In this document: piece by piece, positions 31,601 to 41,495 of the stretch
Layout of the letters: each line of letters opens with the position of its first letter
Numbering within the stretch: the stretch's first letter is position 1
From: Vibrio splendidus
Lineage (GTDB): Bacteria; Pseudomonadota; Gammaproteobacteria; Enterobacterales; Vibrionaceae
Reading direction: 5' to 3'
Assembly: GCF_001557875.1 (NCBI RefSeq)
Contig: NZ_LNRF01000011.1
Span: forward strand, 95,277 to 159,276
Length of the DNA: 64,000 nucleotides
Position numbers and translations under genes: made by a program
The notes under the pieces: model-generated
The model's database searches: none
The model's input: the letters and a program-made list of their open reading frames with translations, nothing else
What the model was told of the DNA's origin: nothing

Positions 31601-33637
31601 CTAGCTAAAGAAGTTAACTTGATTCTTCAACGATTCCGCTTGTCTTTGAAGTTCATCAGCACTGTGAGAGGTCTTAGCGCTGGTTTCACGGCTCTGCTGG
31701 TTCAAATCACTGATCGCATGCGCGTTAGCTGCTATCTCTTGAGAAACCTGAGCTTGCTCTTCGGATGTTGCCGCAATGGTTTCAGCTTGAGAAGCAATAG
31801 ATTCAACTTGAGAGGCAATCGACTCTAGCGCGGTGCCCGCTTCTTGCGCTTTATCGAGTACTTGGTTGGCATTCGATTGGCTTTGCGTCATCAGGTTTAC
31901 GGCATTGTGGGTCGACGATTTCAGCTTCTCGATGATGCTTACTACGTCTTGGACTGATGTTTGAGTTCGATGAGCCAATGTTCTTACTTCGTCGGCTACC
32001 ACTGCAAAGCCACGGCCTTGCTCACCCGCACGTGCCGCTTCTATTGCAGCGTTCAACGCAAGTAAGTTGGTTTGCTCTGCGATATCATCAATCATCTTAG
32101 TAACAGTTTGAATACTTTCGCTATCAGAGCTTACTTGCTCTATGGCCGATGCGGATTTGTCTAATTGATCGTTCAGTTGGGCAACATCAATACACACACC
32201 TTCAACGACTTCTAAACCTTTCTGGCTGTCTTCATTGGCAAGGCGAACATTTTCAGCAATGCTGTTTACTTGCTGTGCCACTGATTCAGCAGAGGTGGCC
32301 ATCTCTTCTATGGCTGTAACGACTTGCTCAACCTGTGCTTGCTGGCGGTCAGATTGGCTTAAGTTGTGGCTTGCATCTTGCGACACACTACTCGAGCTAT
32401 TCTGGACTTGATCACTGGTCGCACGAATCTCGCCCACGAGTGTATTCAACTGTGCTGCCATGTTGGCAACGCCGGTATTTAGGTTGCTGATTTCGTTCTT
32501 AGTCTGCTGACCATTGTTTGGAATATGTAGGCTTACTTCGCCTTTTCCTAAACGCAGCATGTACTCGTTTAACGTGGTTAGTGGTGTCAGTGTGCGGTTT
32601 AACACGAAGGTTAACGCGACGATGGTAGCCGCAGCTATTAGGGTGGCAATAATGGCGATGAGCTTCAGCAAATCGTCACTGCCTTTGGTCACTTCTTTAA
32701 TGAATGTACCGCCAAGCAGCTTCCAATCCCAACCTGGAACTTCGGTGTATACCAGGTACTTCTCACCAACCGTTTCTTGATACTGATATGGGTATAGAAT
32801 CAGCCCCGATGGCTGTTCAAAGATTTGATAGAAAGGTTTGTTACCGTCGTAGTCAGCAACATCAACAATCGATTTACCACCACCAACGTTCGTGGGGTGC
32901 AGTAAGTACTGACCCTGATGCTCTTTCTCGTTATCGACAATAATGGTATAGCCCGTATCACCCCAAGAAACCGAGCGTAAAGATTCAAACAGACTTTGAG
33001 TCGCGTCTTCTACTGGCAAACCAATGAAAGAAACACCGTTTACTTTGCCTTGAGTATTGATCAAAGGCGCATAGTAGGTAATGTAACGTTGGCCGAAGAG
33101 TTTAACTTGAGAGTAATAAGGTTGGCCACTTTTGAGCTTGTTATAGCCCGGATGGTCTTTCCCTAGTGTAGTCGCAACAACTCGTTCACCTGAAGGTTTC
33201 TTGAGAGAAGTCGACACACGAATAAAATCATCGCCAAATGGGGCAAATAGGGTCGCTACGGCGCCGGTATCGCGGGTAAAGCTATCGACTAGTTTAGTAT
33301 CGTTGATTAGGCTCTCACCATATTGAGTTATGTTGGGAATTGAATGGCCGTTGAATTCAACGTCATAATTTTCAACATAAACACCTGCTAGGTAACCGTT
33401 ACGAAAAGTGGATTCTAAAACTTTGGCGGTGTGCAGGTAGGCGTCGAATTGACCAGAGATGGTTTTGGCCATCGCTTCGACTTTTGATTGGTGCTCCCTT
33501 AACGTGTTGTCTAATAATACCTGTGAGGCATTACGGTACACGAGTGTTGCAATGGAACTAAAGGCGATAAGCAAGCACAGCAAAATGACCAACTTAAGTT
33601 GGAAGCCAACACTTTGATTTTTGTATTTCTCGAGCAT
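31601..33637 (-). CDS. Methyl-accepting chemotaxis protein with periplasmic Cache-type sensor
   Basis: This chemoreceptor has 678 residues. A first membrane helix (about 13-31) precedes a large periplasmic region (about 32-325) of the Cache type (GYTIIVDNEKEHQGQYLLHP and GWDWKLLGGTFIKEV). A second helix (about 328-350) leads to HAMP and the signalling domain. The hairpin tip reads IAEQTNLLALNAAIEAARAG with GRGFAVVADEVRTLA. No C-terminal NWETF-like CheR pentapeptide is present (it ends KNQVNFFS). The ligand is unknown. A FliA-like promoter lies upstream. Confidence 0.92.
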   Translation of the reverse strand: MLEKYKNQSVGFQLKLVILLCLLIAFSSIATLVYRNASQVLLDNTLREHQSKVEAMAKTISGQFDAYLHTAKVLESTFRNGYLAGVYVENYDVEFNGHSIPNITQYGESLINDTKLVDSFTRDTGAVATLFAPFGDDFIRVSTSLKKPSGERVVATTLGKDHPGYNKLKSGQPYYSQVKLFGQRYITYYAPLINTQGKVNGVSFIGLPVEDATQSLFESLRSVSWGDTGYTIIVDNEKEHQGQYLLHPTNVGGGKSIVDVADYDGNKPFYQIFEQPSGLILYPYQYQETVGEKYLVYTEVPGWDWKLLGGTFIKEVTKGSDDLLKLIAIIATLIAAATIVALTFVLNRTLTPLTTLNEYMLRLGKGEVSLHIPNNGQQTKNEISNLNTGVANMAAQLNTLVGEIRATSDQVQNSSSSVSQDASHNLSQSDRQQAQVEQVVTAIEEMATSAESVAQQVNSIAENVRLANEDSQKGLEVVEGVCIDVAQLNDQLDKSASAIEQVSSDSESIQTVTKMIDDIAEQTNLLALNAAIEAARAGEQGRGFAVVADEVRTLAHRTQTSVQDVVSIIEKLKSSTHNAVNLMTQSQSNANQVLDKAQEAGTALESIASQVESIASQAETIAATSEEQAQVSQEIAANAHAISDLNQQSRETSAKTSHSADELQRQAESLKNQVNFFS

Positions 33638-33721
33638 GAATTCACTATCCTGTCTTCATTGAGGTGTTGTTAAGTAGTTTTCATTAAGTTTGTTATTGAG
33701 CGTTCTATCATAGGAACTTAT

Positions 33722-33748
33722 TTATCAGCAGTAATTGATAATAATTAA
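33722..33748 (-). promoter_or_regulatory. FliA (sigma-28)-like promoter of the chemoreceptor gene
   Basis: On the minus strand TTAA, a 15-bp spacer and GCTGATAA match the flagellar consensus TAAA-N15-GCCGATAA at 10 of 12 positions. The 5' UTR would be about 75 nt. The rest of 33638-33874 is A+T-rich with no gene seen. Confidence 0.45.
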
Positions 33749-33874
33749 TGAATTGACGGTTATATTTATAAATTGGAGTAATGAGAATAAATGTGGCGTG
33801 GATTTAAACGGAGAGGAAATAGGTTTGTATTAGGTCGTTGCTCACTGGATGAGGTGAGTGAGGCTAAAGCCAAT

Positions 33875-33904
33875 AAAAAATGCAGCTCAATGAGCTGCAT
33901 TTTC
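33875..33904 (-). terminator. yeaD terminator
   Basis: The stem TGCAGCTC / GAGCTGCA is flanked by six A on the plus strand, which are a T run on the minus strand. Confidence 0.88.
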
Positions 33905-33926
33905 TTAAATTAAATTTGCGATAGGC

Positions 33927-34811
33927 TTAGTGTGAAGAGATCACTGTAATAAGCTGGTGGCTTTCGCCAGGCTGCAATGTTTTGCCTGCTTCTAGGCTTG
34001 GTGCGTGCAGTGTTGATTCAACACATAGCATGGTTAGGTAACCGTCGTCTTGCATGTCGCCCATACCAGCAGCACCTTCGGCCCACGGGTTCCACAGTAC
34101 TGCAGAGTTATGACCGTGGTTTTCAACTGTTAGCTTGCGATCCAGCTTCTTGTCAGCAACAAAAATTTGCGCTTCTGGTTGAGTGTAAACACGGTCAATC
34201 GTGTCGGTTAGCACAAGCTCAGCACCGCCTTGGCAGATCTTGCCACCTTGTAGGCTATCGATGTACTCAGCCCCCATACCAGTGGTCGTTGTGCTGTGGA
34301 TATCGCCAACGTTTAGGTAAGTGTGCAGCGCGCCAGAGAAAGTCCATGGTTGCGAATCTGTGTTCTTCACATCTAAGGTCACTTTCAGCTCATCGCCAAT
34401 CTCAACATTCAAACGTGCATCGAACTGATGGGGCCATACTGCTAGCGTCTCTTCACTTGGCTTCAGGCCTAAGCTTACAATCACGCCAGCTTCGCTTTCA
34501 CGGTGCTCAACCAATTGCCATTCACTTGAACGTGCAAAACCATGCGCAGGTGCTGCGATGCGACCAAACCAAGGCCAACATACTGGAATACCACCACGCA
34601 GAGCTGTTTTGCCATCAAACTTAGCTTGTTGGCTCATCCAAATTAGGTCTTCTTGGCCTTGCGGTTGGAATGACACGACATGGCCGCCAAACAGTGAAAT
34701 CGCTGCGTTTGCTTTATCGTGGATAACACGAACCAGTTTCACACCTTCGTGCTCAACGATAGTCACGTTATCAGAAAGTACAGTCAGTGCAGGTAGAGTA
34801 GATAAATCCAT
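33927..34811 (-). CDS. yeaD: D-hexose-6-phosphate mutarotase (YeaD-like)
   Basis: This aldose-1-epimerase-like enzyme interconverts the anomers of hexose 6-phosphates. The 294-residue beta-sandwich protein shows LFGGHVVSFQPQGQEDLIWMS, LRGGIPVCWPWFG with the substrate Arg, the catalytic His in GALHTYLNVGDI and a Glu near LCVESTL. It lies downstream of gapA on the same strand, as in E. coli, but a hairpin terminator separates the two. Confidence 0.93.
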   Translation of the reverse strand: MDLSTLPALTVLSDNVTIVEHEGVKLVRVIHDKANAAISLFGGHVVSFQPQGQEDLIWMSQQAKFDGKTALRGGIPVCWPWFGRIAAPAHGFARSSEWQLVEHRESEAGVIVSLGLKPSEETLAVWPHQFDARLNVEIGDELKVTLDVKNTDSQPWTFSGALHTYLNVGDIHSTTTTGMGAEYIDSLQGGKICQGGAELVLTDTIDRVYTQPEAQIFVADKKLDRKLTVENHGHNSAVLWNPWAEGAAGMGDMQDDGYLTMLCVESTLHAPSLEAGKTLQPGESHQLITVISSH

Positions 34812-34960
34812 TACATGATCCTTCTAAGGAAATTGAATTCGAATGCTGACTAGAGTGGTGCTTGTGCTTTCACGAGTAACAAGCAGAGTCAGTATTGGAA
34901 TTAAATTTTGCGTTACCTTGATCAACTGAGATAGACGCGGTTTAAAAGATAGCAGGTATT

Positions 34961-34989
34961 AAAAAGGCGACACTAAGGTCGCCTTTTTC
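34961..34989 (-). terminator. gapA terminator
   Basis: The stem GGCGAC / GTCGCC is flanked by five A and five T, so it can work on both strands. It is 59 bp past the gapA stop. Confidence 0.88.
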
Positions 34990-35047
34990 AAAGTCTGCTC
35001 AAAACAGTCTTCGCTAATGCTTATCTAAAGCTATTTCTAAAAAGAAA

Positions 35048-36043
35048 TTACTTAGAGATGTGAGCGATTAGGTCTAGAACTTTGTTTGAGTAACCGATTT
35101 CGTTGTCGTACCAAGATACAACTTTAACGAATTTGTCAGTTAGAGCAACACCAGCTTTAGCATCGAATACTGAAGTTTGAACTTCACCGATGAAATCTTG
35201 TGATACTACTTGGTCTTCAGTGTAACCAAGAACGCCAGCCATTTCGCCTTCAGAAGCTTCTTTCATTGCAGCACAAATTTCTTCGTAAGATGCAGCTTCT
35301 TTTAGGTTAACTGTTAGGTCAACTACAGATACGTTAGCAGTTGGTACACGGAAAGCCATACCAGTTAGAAGGCCGTTTAGTTCTGGAAGAACAACGCCTA
35401 CAGCTTTAGCAGCACCAGTTGAAGATGGGATGATGTTTTGAGAAGCACCACGGCCACCGCGCCAGTCTTTAGCAGAAGGGCCATCTACAGTTTTTTGAGT
35501 TGCTGTAGTAGCGTGAACTGTAGTCATAAGACCAGACTCAATGCCCCACTTATCGTTAAGTACTTTAGCGATAGGTGCAAGACAGTTAGTAGTACAAGAA
35601 GCGTTAGAAACGATGTCTTGACCAGCGTAAGATGCTTGGTTAACGCCCATTACGAACATTGGAGTTGCATCTTTAGAAGGACCTGTAAGAACAACTTTCT
35701 TAGCACCAGCAGTGATGTGCTTACGTGCAGTCTCGTCAGTTAGGAAAAGACCAGTTGCTTCAGCAACTACGTCTACTTCGATAGCATCCCACTTAAGGTC
35801 TTCTGGGTTACGCTCAGCTGTAACACGTACAGTTTTACCGTTAACGATTAGGTTACCGCCTTCAACTTCAACAGTACCGTTGAAACGGCCGTGAGTTGAG
35901 TCGTACTTAAGCATGTATGCCATGTACTCTACGTCGATTAGATCGTTAATACCTACTACTTCGATGTCTGCACGCTCTTGAGCTGCGCGGAATACGAAAC
36001 GGCCGATACGGCCAAAACCGTTAATACCTACTTTGATAGTCAT
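35048..36043 (-). CDS. gapA: Glyceraldehyde-3-phosphate dehydrogenase
   Basis: GapA oxidises glyceraldehyde 3-phosphate to 1,3-bisphosphoglycerate in glycolysis with NAD+. The ATG at 36043 gives the normal start MTIKVGINGFGRIGRFVFRA and 331 residues; the 36-codon extension to 36151 overlaps the promoter and is not coding. The catalytic Cys is in SNASCTTNCLAPIAKVL, and the NAD-binding Asn and GYSNKVLDL near the end are conserved. Codon use is strongly biased, fitting high expression. Confidence 0.97.
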   Translation of the reverse strand: MTIKVGINGFGRIGRFVFRAAQERADIEVVGINDLIDVEYMAYMLKYDSTHGRFNGTVEVEGGNLIVNGKTVRVTAERNPEDLKWDAIEVDVVAEATGLFLTDETARKHITAGAKKVVLTGPSKDATPMFVMGVNQASYAGQDIVSNASCTTNCLAPIAKVLNDKWGIESGLMTTVHATTATQKTVDGPSAKDWRGGRGASQNIIPSSTGAAKAVGVVLPELNGLLTGMAFRVPTANVSVVDLTVNLKEAASYEEICAAMKEASEGEMAGVLGYTEDQVVSQDFIGEVQTSVFDAKAGVALTDKFVKVVSWYDNEIGYSNKVLDLIAHISK

Positions 36044-36122
36044 TGTAGTTGCTCCACAACTTAATTTCTGATTAAAGATAACTGGTAGTAAAATTACAGA
36101 ATCCAGTATACATCTGCAATAG

Positions 36123-36151
36123 ATAATCCGACTTAACTTGTTTAATGTCAA
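36123..36151 (-). promoter_or_regulatory. gapA promoter
   Basis: On the minus strand a perfect TTGACA (36146-36151) stands 17 bp from GATTAT (36123-36128). The remaining gapA-msrB gap (36152-36401) shows a TATAAT at 36349-36354 that may serve msrB, with no clear -35. Confidence 0.65.
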
Positions 36152-36401
36152 AAAAAAGCGACGCTTTTCTTAACAATTGGGTGTAAGTGGTTGAAAATTG
36201 ACCATTGCAAGTGGCTCTGTACCCTTCCAGTTGGGTAAAATACCCCTAAATGATGATTCACTTATGAGTGTATATGTACAATGTTTCCTGGTGAGAAAGT
36301 ATGTGCTACAAAACGACTCATATGCAAGCCTTTATAGAAAAAAGTAAATATAATAACTGAGAATGTGGAGAGATATTAACGTGATTCAAAAGGGAGGAAA
36401 T

Positions 36402-36800
36402 ATGATAAAGCCTGATGAATACTGGCGTGAGCGCCTAACGGACGACGAATTTGCAGTGTGTCGTGAGCGTGGTACTGAAGCCCCATATAGCGGCAAGTTA
36501 CTGCACAACCATAAGACTGGCGTCTATAGCTGCACATGCTGTGAAAGCCCTTTGTTTCTGTCGGATAACAAATATGACTCTGGGTGTGGTTGGCCAAGCT
36601 TTGATGCCCCAGTGAATGATGAAGCAGTACGCTATATAGAAGATCTAAGTCACGGAATGAAGCGTGTAGAGATCCGTTGTACCGCCTGTGATAGCCATTT
36701 AGGTCACGTTTTTCCTGATGGTCCGAAGACCACAGGTGAACGATTCTGTGTTAATTCGGTGTCGTTAATTTTCAACAAAAATGACGAAAGTGCGAAATAA
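36402..36800 (+). CDS. msrB: Peptide-methionine (R)-S-oxide reductase
   Basis: MsrB repairs the R epimer of methionine sulfoxide in proteins. The ATG at 36402 is preceded by GGGAGG and gives 132 residues; the frame opens 13 codons earlier. It has the two zinc CxxC pairs (YSCTCCESPLF, IRCTACDSHLGHV), the GCGWPSF motif and the catalytic Cys in GERFCVNSVSL. It diverges from gapA, the arrangement also found in E. coli. Confidence 0.96.
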   Translation: MIKPDEYWRERLTDDEFAVCRERGTEAPYSGKLLHNHKTGVYSCTCCESPLFLSDNKYDSGCGWPSFDAPVNDEAVRYIEDLSHGMKRVEIRCTACDSHLGHVFPDGPKTTGERFCVNSVSLIFNKNDESAK

Positions 36801-36891
36801 CTTGTAACTATTGTCTAATCCTTACAGGTCGCATTTGTCGATTTAGGAATACTGAACGCCCCAAGATTTCAGAATTAACTCTAGTACAAAT

Positions 36892-36926
36892 AAAAACAGC
36901 TACCAGAAAGGTAGCTGTTTTTTTTT
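36892..36926. terminator. Bidirectional terminator between msrB and the DUF2989 gene
   Basis: The stem CAGCTACC / GGTAGCTG with a 5-nt loop has five A before it and nine T after it. Confidence 0.92.
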
Positions 36927-36979
36927 GAAAGCGGATGAATGAACCGGAAGCTTAGGTTAGAACACACTAAATGGTGCGA

Positions 36980-37795
36980 TCAGTAACTCGGGACGATTGA
37001 AGGGCTGTAAATTCCATCCTCAATAGCGTCAACGATGTTGTCTGCGTCTTTATTTAGCTTCTTATAGGTTGCCTTGTCGAAACGGTACAACACAGTGAGC
37101 TCTGCTTCAGAAGCAATCGGCACGTCAAAGTCTTTGGCAACCATTGCCCACACGTACGCTTTTTCCATATGACCAAGGCTGTGGTTGATACTGGCCATGG
37201 ACTTGAAGATTTCAGTATTGGCGACTGAGCCATTAGAAAGCGTTAACGCATTATTGAGTAGTTTAAGTGTCTTTGCATGATCGCGGGTGGTGTAGAAAGT
37301 AGCCAAGGCATATTGCATTTCTGCTGTATTTAATGCTTCTTTTCCTTCTAGCTGTAGGAAACTGCGTCTGGCGTTGGTGTCCCCAGTTTGCGACCACAGG
37401 AAGTAAAGCGTTTCTGGAGTATCGGATTTCGATAGCTCATCAACAATACGCTCAGACTCTTCGATGCTGTGCATTAAAGAAGTAAAGCGGCGCTCTTGCA
37501 GTTTAGATTGATCAATAGTCTCAATTTGTGCTGCAAGCTCTAAGCACTTTTTGTAAGCAGTGACTAATTCGAACTCTTTAATCTTATTGATTTCGGAGGG
37601 GTGTTTCTGAACTTCAAATCGATGCCAGATAAGATCGGTACGTGCGACACGACATTGCCCATCGTTCATGTTCAATTGTTCACACTGAAGGCCCGGGTTG
37701 CTTTGGCACAGTTGATCGGTATTTTTGTTCCCTTCAAGACACCCAACCAGAGTGAAAGGCAATAGGCTAATCGCCAACCATTTCATAATTTTCAT
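36980..37795 (-). CDS. DUF2989-type lipoprotein
   Basis: The 271-residue protein begins MKIMKWLAISLLPFTLVGCLEG, with a lipobox LVGC (Cys at 19), so it should be a lipoprotein. The rest is mostly helical with TPR-like spacing (QYALATFYTTRDHAKTLKLL, INHSLGHMEKAYVWAMVAKD). This matches the DUF2989 family of Vibrio and relatives, which has no known function; the assignment is from memory of the family. It diverges from yeaC. Confidence 0.75.
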   Translation of the reverse strand: MKIMKWLAISLLPFTLVGCLEGNKNTDQLCQSNPGLQCEQLNMNDGQCRVARTDLIWHRFEVQKHPSEINKIKEFELVTAYKKCLELAAQIETIDQSKLQERRFTSLMHSIEESERIVDELSKSDTPETLYFLWSQTGDTNARRSFLQLEGKEALNTAEMQYALATFYTTRDHAKTLKLLNNALTLSNGSVANTEIFKSMASINHSLGHMEKAYVWAMVAKDFDVPIASEAELTVLYRFDKATYKKLNKDADNIVDAIEDGIYSPSIVPSY

Positions 37796-37899
37796 ATTCC
37801 TTCACTTGTGATCAAATGCACTTATTATCGGTCAGGTTCTTGACTCAATTCTGTTACGGGTTATTTTCTGGTGAAAATTGTTAAAACTAAGGCTTTACC

Positions 37900-38181
37900 A
37901 TGGATGCAGAACAACTTCTTAGCGCAATGACACCCGAGGTCTACGAACGTTTAACTTACGCAGTTGAAACGGGTAAATGGCCAGAAGGTACGGCGCTCTC
38001 AAAAGAGCAGCGCGACTCGTGTATGCAAGCGGTTATGTTATATCAATCTAAACATAACTCTGAAGCTCAACATATGACAATTGCAGCTGGTGGTGAGATT
38101 AGCTTTAAATCTAAGTCTGAACTAAAGAAACAGTTTAAATCAGATCAAGAAGATATTGTTAGGGTTAACCCGAATCATTAA
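37900..38181 (+). CDS. yeaC: YeaC-like DUF1315 protein
   Basis: This is a 93-residue soluble protein with the family sequence MTPEVYERLTYAVETGKWPEGTALSKEQRDSCMQAVMLYQ. The function is unknown. E. coli yeaC is also near msrB, gapA and ansA, which supports the call. A strong hairpin terminator follows. Confidence 0.9.
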   Translation: MDAEQLLSAMTPEVYERLTYAVETGKWPEGTALSKEQRDSCMQAVMLYQSKHNSEAQHMTIAAGGEISFKSKSELKKQFKSDQEDIVRVNPNH

Positions 38182-38195
38182 GCTTAAATTACAAC

Positions 38196-38224
38196 AAAGG
38201 GGTGGCAATGTGCCACCCCTTTTA
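38196..38224 (+). terminator. yeaC terminator
   Basis: A 12-bp stem AAAGGGGTGGCA / TGCCACCCCTTT with a 3-nt ATG loop is followed by TA and T-rich sequence. Confidence 0.88.
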
Positions 38225-38285
38225 CTTTAAGCCGTTTATTTATAAGCAATAAAACGATTTAGTTCACGTTAATTGGCTAACAGGC

Positions 38286-39302
38286 TTATAAGCTCATCTC
38301 GCCACGCAACACTTGCTGCATTTGAGTTTTCACTTCTTCGTAGCTTAGATTTTGGCTTAATAGGTAGTGAAGTTTCGCTAGCGCGGCTTCTGGTGTCATA
38401 TCGTAACCACTGACTACCCCTGCTTCTGCTAGTGCACACCCTGTCGCGTAGCCACCCATGTTCACCTTGCCGGCCAAACATTGAGTTAGGTTCACTACGA
38501 TAACACCACGCTCTGATGCGTCTTTTAGGTGCTGAAGTAGTTCAGGGTTTTGTGGTGCGTTACCCACACCAAAAGTAAGTAGAATCATTGCGTTAACAGG
38601 CTGCAATAGTGTGTTGCGGATCACTTCGTGTGATATGCCAGGGTACATAGTGATTACGCCGATAGGTTGCGGAGTAATATTATGAACCTTGAAAGCACCT
38701 TCAGGCTGTTCGTTTACCTTTACGTTATTGCTGATTTGGATATTGATACCCGCTTCTAGCAATGGGTTCAGATTTGGAGAAGTAAACGCATTGAAGCCAT
38801 CAGCGTGTGATTTTGTGCTGCGGTTACCACGCATCAACTTGTTGTTAAAGAACAGCGTCACTTCGTTTATTGGGTAGTTTGCAGCAATGTGTAGCGCATT
38901 CAGTAGGTTTGCTTGTCCGTCTGAACGAAGCTCTGCTAATGGGATCTGAGAGCCCGTTACAATCACAGGTTTGCCGAGGTTTTCAAGCATGAAAGACAGT
39001 GCAGAGGCGGTGTATGCCATAGTGTCTGTACCATGCAGGATAACGAAACCATCGTACTTATCGTAGTTCGCGCGGATGTCATCAGCGATAGTCTGCCAAT
39101 CAAGTGGCGTCATATCTGAAGAGTCCATTAATGGAGAGTATTCGTGAATGGTGTACTCAGGCATCTCTGGGCGATGGAATTCAGGCATGCCAGCTAGCTG
39201 CTTATCCATGAAACCTGCGACTGGAACATAGCCGTGGTCAATAGACTTCTGCATGCCAATTGTGCCGCCGGTGTACGCGATATAGATGTGTTTTCTTTCC
39301 AT
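38286..39302 (-). CDS. ansA: L-asparaginase I, cytoplasmic
   Basis: AnsA hydrolyses asparagine to aspartate and ammonia. The 338-residue protein has the catalytic Thr in AYTGGTIGMQKS (about residue 12-14) and the second active-site triad in VILHGTDTMAYTASAL. No signal peptide is present, so it is the cytosolic low-affinity type. It follows sppA on the same strand, separated by a terminator. Confidence 0.95.
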   Translation of the reverse strand: MERKHIYIAYTGGTIGMQKSIDHGYVPVAGFMDKQLAGMPEFHRPEMPEYTIHEYSPLMDSSDMTPLDWQTIADDIRANYDKYDGFVILHGTDTMAYTASALSFMLENLGKPVIVTGSQIPLAELRSDGQANLLNALHIAANYPINEVTLFFNNKLMRGNRSTKSHADGFNAFTSPNLNPLLEAGINIQISNNVKVNEQPEGAFKVHNITPQPIGVITMYPGISHEVIRNTLLQPVNAMILLTFGVGNAPQNPELLQHLKDASERGVIVVNLTQCLAGKVNMGGYATGCALAEAGVVSGYDMTPEAALAKLHYLLSQNLSYEEVKTQMQQVLRGEMSL

Positions 39303-39364
39303 GGCGAATAATACTTAGTGTGATATAGGGAACAGGGGGGCGATTATAGCGAATTATCATGCAA

Positions 39365-39397
39365 TAAAAAGAGGCACCTAACACAGAGGCGCCTCTT
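39365..39397 (-). terminator. sppA terminator
   Basis: On the minus strand an 11-bp stem AAGAGGCGCCT / AGGTGCCTCTT (one G-T pair) is followed by TTTATT. Confidence 0.88.
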
Positions 39398-39420
39398 GAT
39401 AATAAAGCGTTGAACTTATC

Positions 39421-41271
39421 TTATTGAACTTGGCAATTTAAGCAGAAAGCGTAGCGGCCTTGTGGGTCGTTAAAGTTGCCTAACAGCTGGCTATCTTGAG
39501 CTAACTGTTGAGTAACAGGCTGTAAACTGCTTGGTATCATCGATTGAATATCAAGGCCTATCGACATCTGAACTTGGTTCATAAATTCTTGAATAAATTG
39601 TTCAGTGGCCGAAAGAGGTTCCTCTACCCAGTAGATGTTGTAGGTTTCAAGTTCTGCAAGCGAAGCCGCAGCTGCAACTGCATCATCAAAATCACCAATC
39701 TCATCGACTAAGCCTTTCTGGATTGCATCTTGACCTGTCCATACTCGGCCTTGAGCGATCTTGTCTACAGCATCGACTTCCATGTCGCGATTTTCTCCAA
39801 CTAGGCTGATGAATCGGCGGTAACCGTTTTCAATGCCCATTTGAAAAGCGTCTTTCGCGCCATCGCTAAGTCCTGTCGTAATACCGATACCAGAGAAAGG
39901 TGACGTACCAACGCCGTCAGTGTAAACACCAATATCGTTTAATCCTTTTTCGAAGGTTGTGATAACACTGAAGATACCAATCGAACCGGTGAGCGTAGTT
40001 GGCTGCGCTAGGATCTTATCCGCACCCATCGAGATCCAGTAACCACCTGAAGCAGCAAGGCTCGACATCGACACAACAACCGGTTTACCTGCTTGCTTGA
40101 TCGCTTCTATTTCATTGCGGATCACTTCTGAAGCAAATGCGCTACCACCTGGGCTATCTACACGAAGTACAACGGCTTTCACTTTATCGTCGTTACGCGC
40201 TTGGCGAAGTAGGGCTGCAGTAGTATCACCACCAACCGTACCACGCGGCTGTTTACCATCCATAATTGCGCCGCTAGCAACAATCACGGCGACATCGTGT
40301 GACTCACTGGTCATGTCTGGAAGCATGGTTGCACGGTATTCGTAGTAACCAAACGCGTTGTAGCTGTCTTGACCGTCACTGCCGAAAACATCAGCAAGCT
40401 CTAGTCGAACTTGTTGGCGTGTCGCTAACTCATCCACTAAACCAAGTTTTTCAGCCAGTTTTGCAATGTCACCGTCCACAGACTCAAGTTCTTTCAAGAA
40501 CGTGTCCATGCTTGGGTTCAGTGTTTTAGCATCGATCTGACGGTTGTTGCTGACATCATCAACGTACGCACCCCACAGTTGGCTTAACCAACGAGAAGCA
40601 GACTCTTTCGCTGCATCTGACATGTCGTCACGAATGAAAGGCTCGATAGCTGATTTATAGGTACCAACACGAAATACGTGCGTATTGACGTCTAGCTTCT
40701 CTAATAAGGTTTTGTAGTAAAGCGAATAGGCGCTGTAACCTTTGAGAAGCACACCACCGTCAGGGGACATGTACACCTTAGTGGCGTAACTTGCCAGGTA
40801 GTATTGGCTCTGGTTGTAGAAGTCACCTACCGCATAAATAGGCTTACCCGACGCTTTAAATTCATTTAAGGCTTTAGCAATGTAACGCAGTTTAGTTAGA
40901 TTGGTCTCTGGCAGCTCTTTAAGTGCTAAAACAATACCCGTTACATTATCGTCGTCTTTGGCGTAGCGAATTGTTTCAACGATATCAAACAGGATGTTTT
41001 CTTTTGGAAGGTCTTTGCCCAGCAGCGAACCCGTGACCGAATCCATCGGGTTAATATAGCGGCTTTGCTCTACGATAGGGCCAGACAGGTTAAGTACTAA
41101 CGCTGATTCTTGTGGAACAGTCGGCTGGGCCGTATCTGAATGGAAGTACACAAAGTAGATGATGGCGATACTGAGTAAAAAGAAAAGGTTTACCAGCGCA
41201 AGACGCACAAACGTGATGAGCTTCCAAATCCCTTTAAAGATCATGCCTATAAATTTGAATATTTTTTTCAT
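39421..41271 (-). CDS. sppA: Signal peptide peptidase SppA, 67K type
   Basis: SppA degrades cleaved signal peptides at the inner membrane. The 616-residue protein has an N-terminal membrane helix (about 24-43) and two tandem S49 domains. The catalytic Lys is in FRVGTYKSAIEPFIRDD in the first domain and the nucleophile Ser in SSLAASGGYWIS in the second. The C-terminal AFCLNCQVQ is typical. It diverges from fadH across 276 bp. Confidence 0.95.
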   Translation of the reverse strand: MKKIFKFIGMIFKGIWKLITFVRLALVNLFFLLSIAIIYFVYFHSDTAQPTVPQESALVLNLSGPIVEQSRYINPMDSVTGSLLGKDLPKENILFDIVETIRYAKDDDNVTGIVLALKELPETNLTKLRYIAKALNEFKASGKPIYAVGDFYNQSQYYLASYATKVYMSPDGGVLLKGYSAYSLYYKTLLEKLDVNTHVFRVGTYKSAIEPFIRDDMSDAAKESASRWLSQLWGAYVDDVSNNRQIDAKTLNPSMDTFLKELESVDGDIAKLAEKLGLVDELATRQQVRLELADVFGSDGQDSYNAFGYYEYRATMLPDMTSESHDVAVIVASGAIMDGKQPRGTVGGDTTAALLRQARNDDKVKAVVLRVDSPGGSAFASEVIRNEIEAIKQAGKPVVVSMSSLAASGGYWISMGADKILAQPTTLTGSIGIFSVITTFEKGLNDIGVYTDGVGTSPFSGIGITTGLSDGAKDAFQMGIENGYRRFISLVGENRDMEVDAVDKIAQGRVWTGQDAIQKGLVDEIGDFDDAVAAAASLAELETYNIYWVEEPLSATEQFIQEFMNQVQMSIGLDIQSMIPSSLQPVTQQLAQDSQLLGNFNDPQGRYAFCLNCQVQ

Positions 41272-41495
41272 TCTGTCTCCGCAGTGAGATCACGTCGCTT
41301 TAACAAGCCGTAGTACCATTAATCTCAATAATATGAACTGCTTAGTATCCTACGATAATTCCCAAGCTCAAACTACACCAAGAATTGTTAATCGATATAT
41401 ATTCTCATTAAGTGTAGTCAAATTAAGGGGTTCTGAACGATTAATACCTTCAGCATTATGATCGGTGTTACAAAAATGTAAACGGTTGTTTGAAC

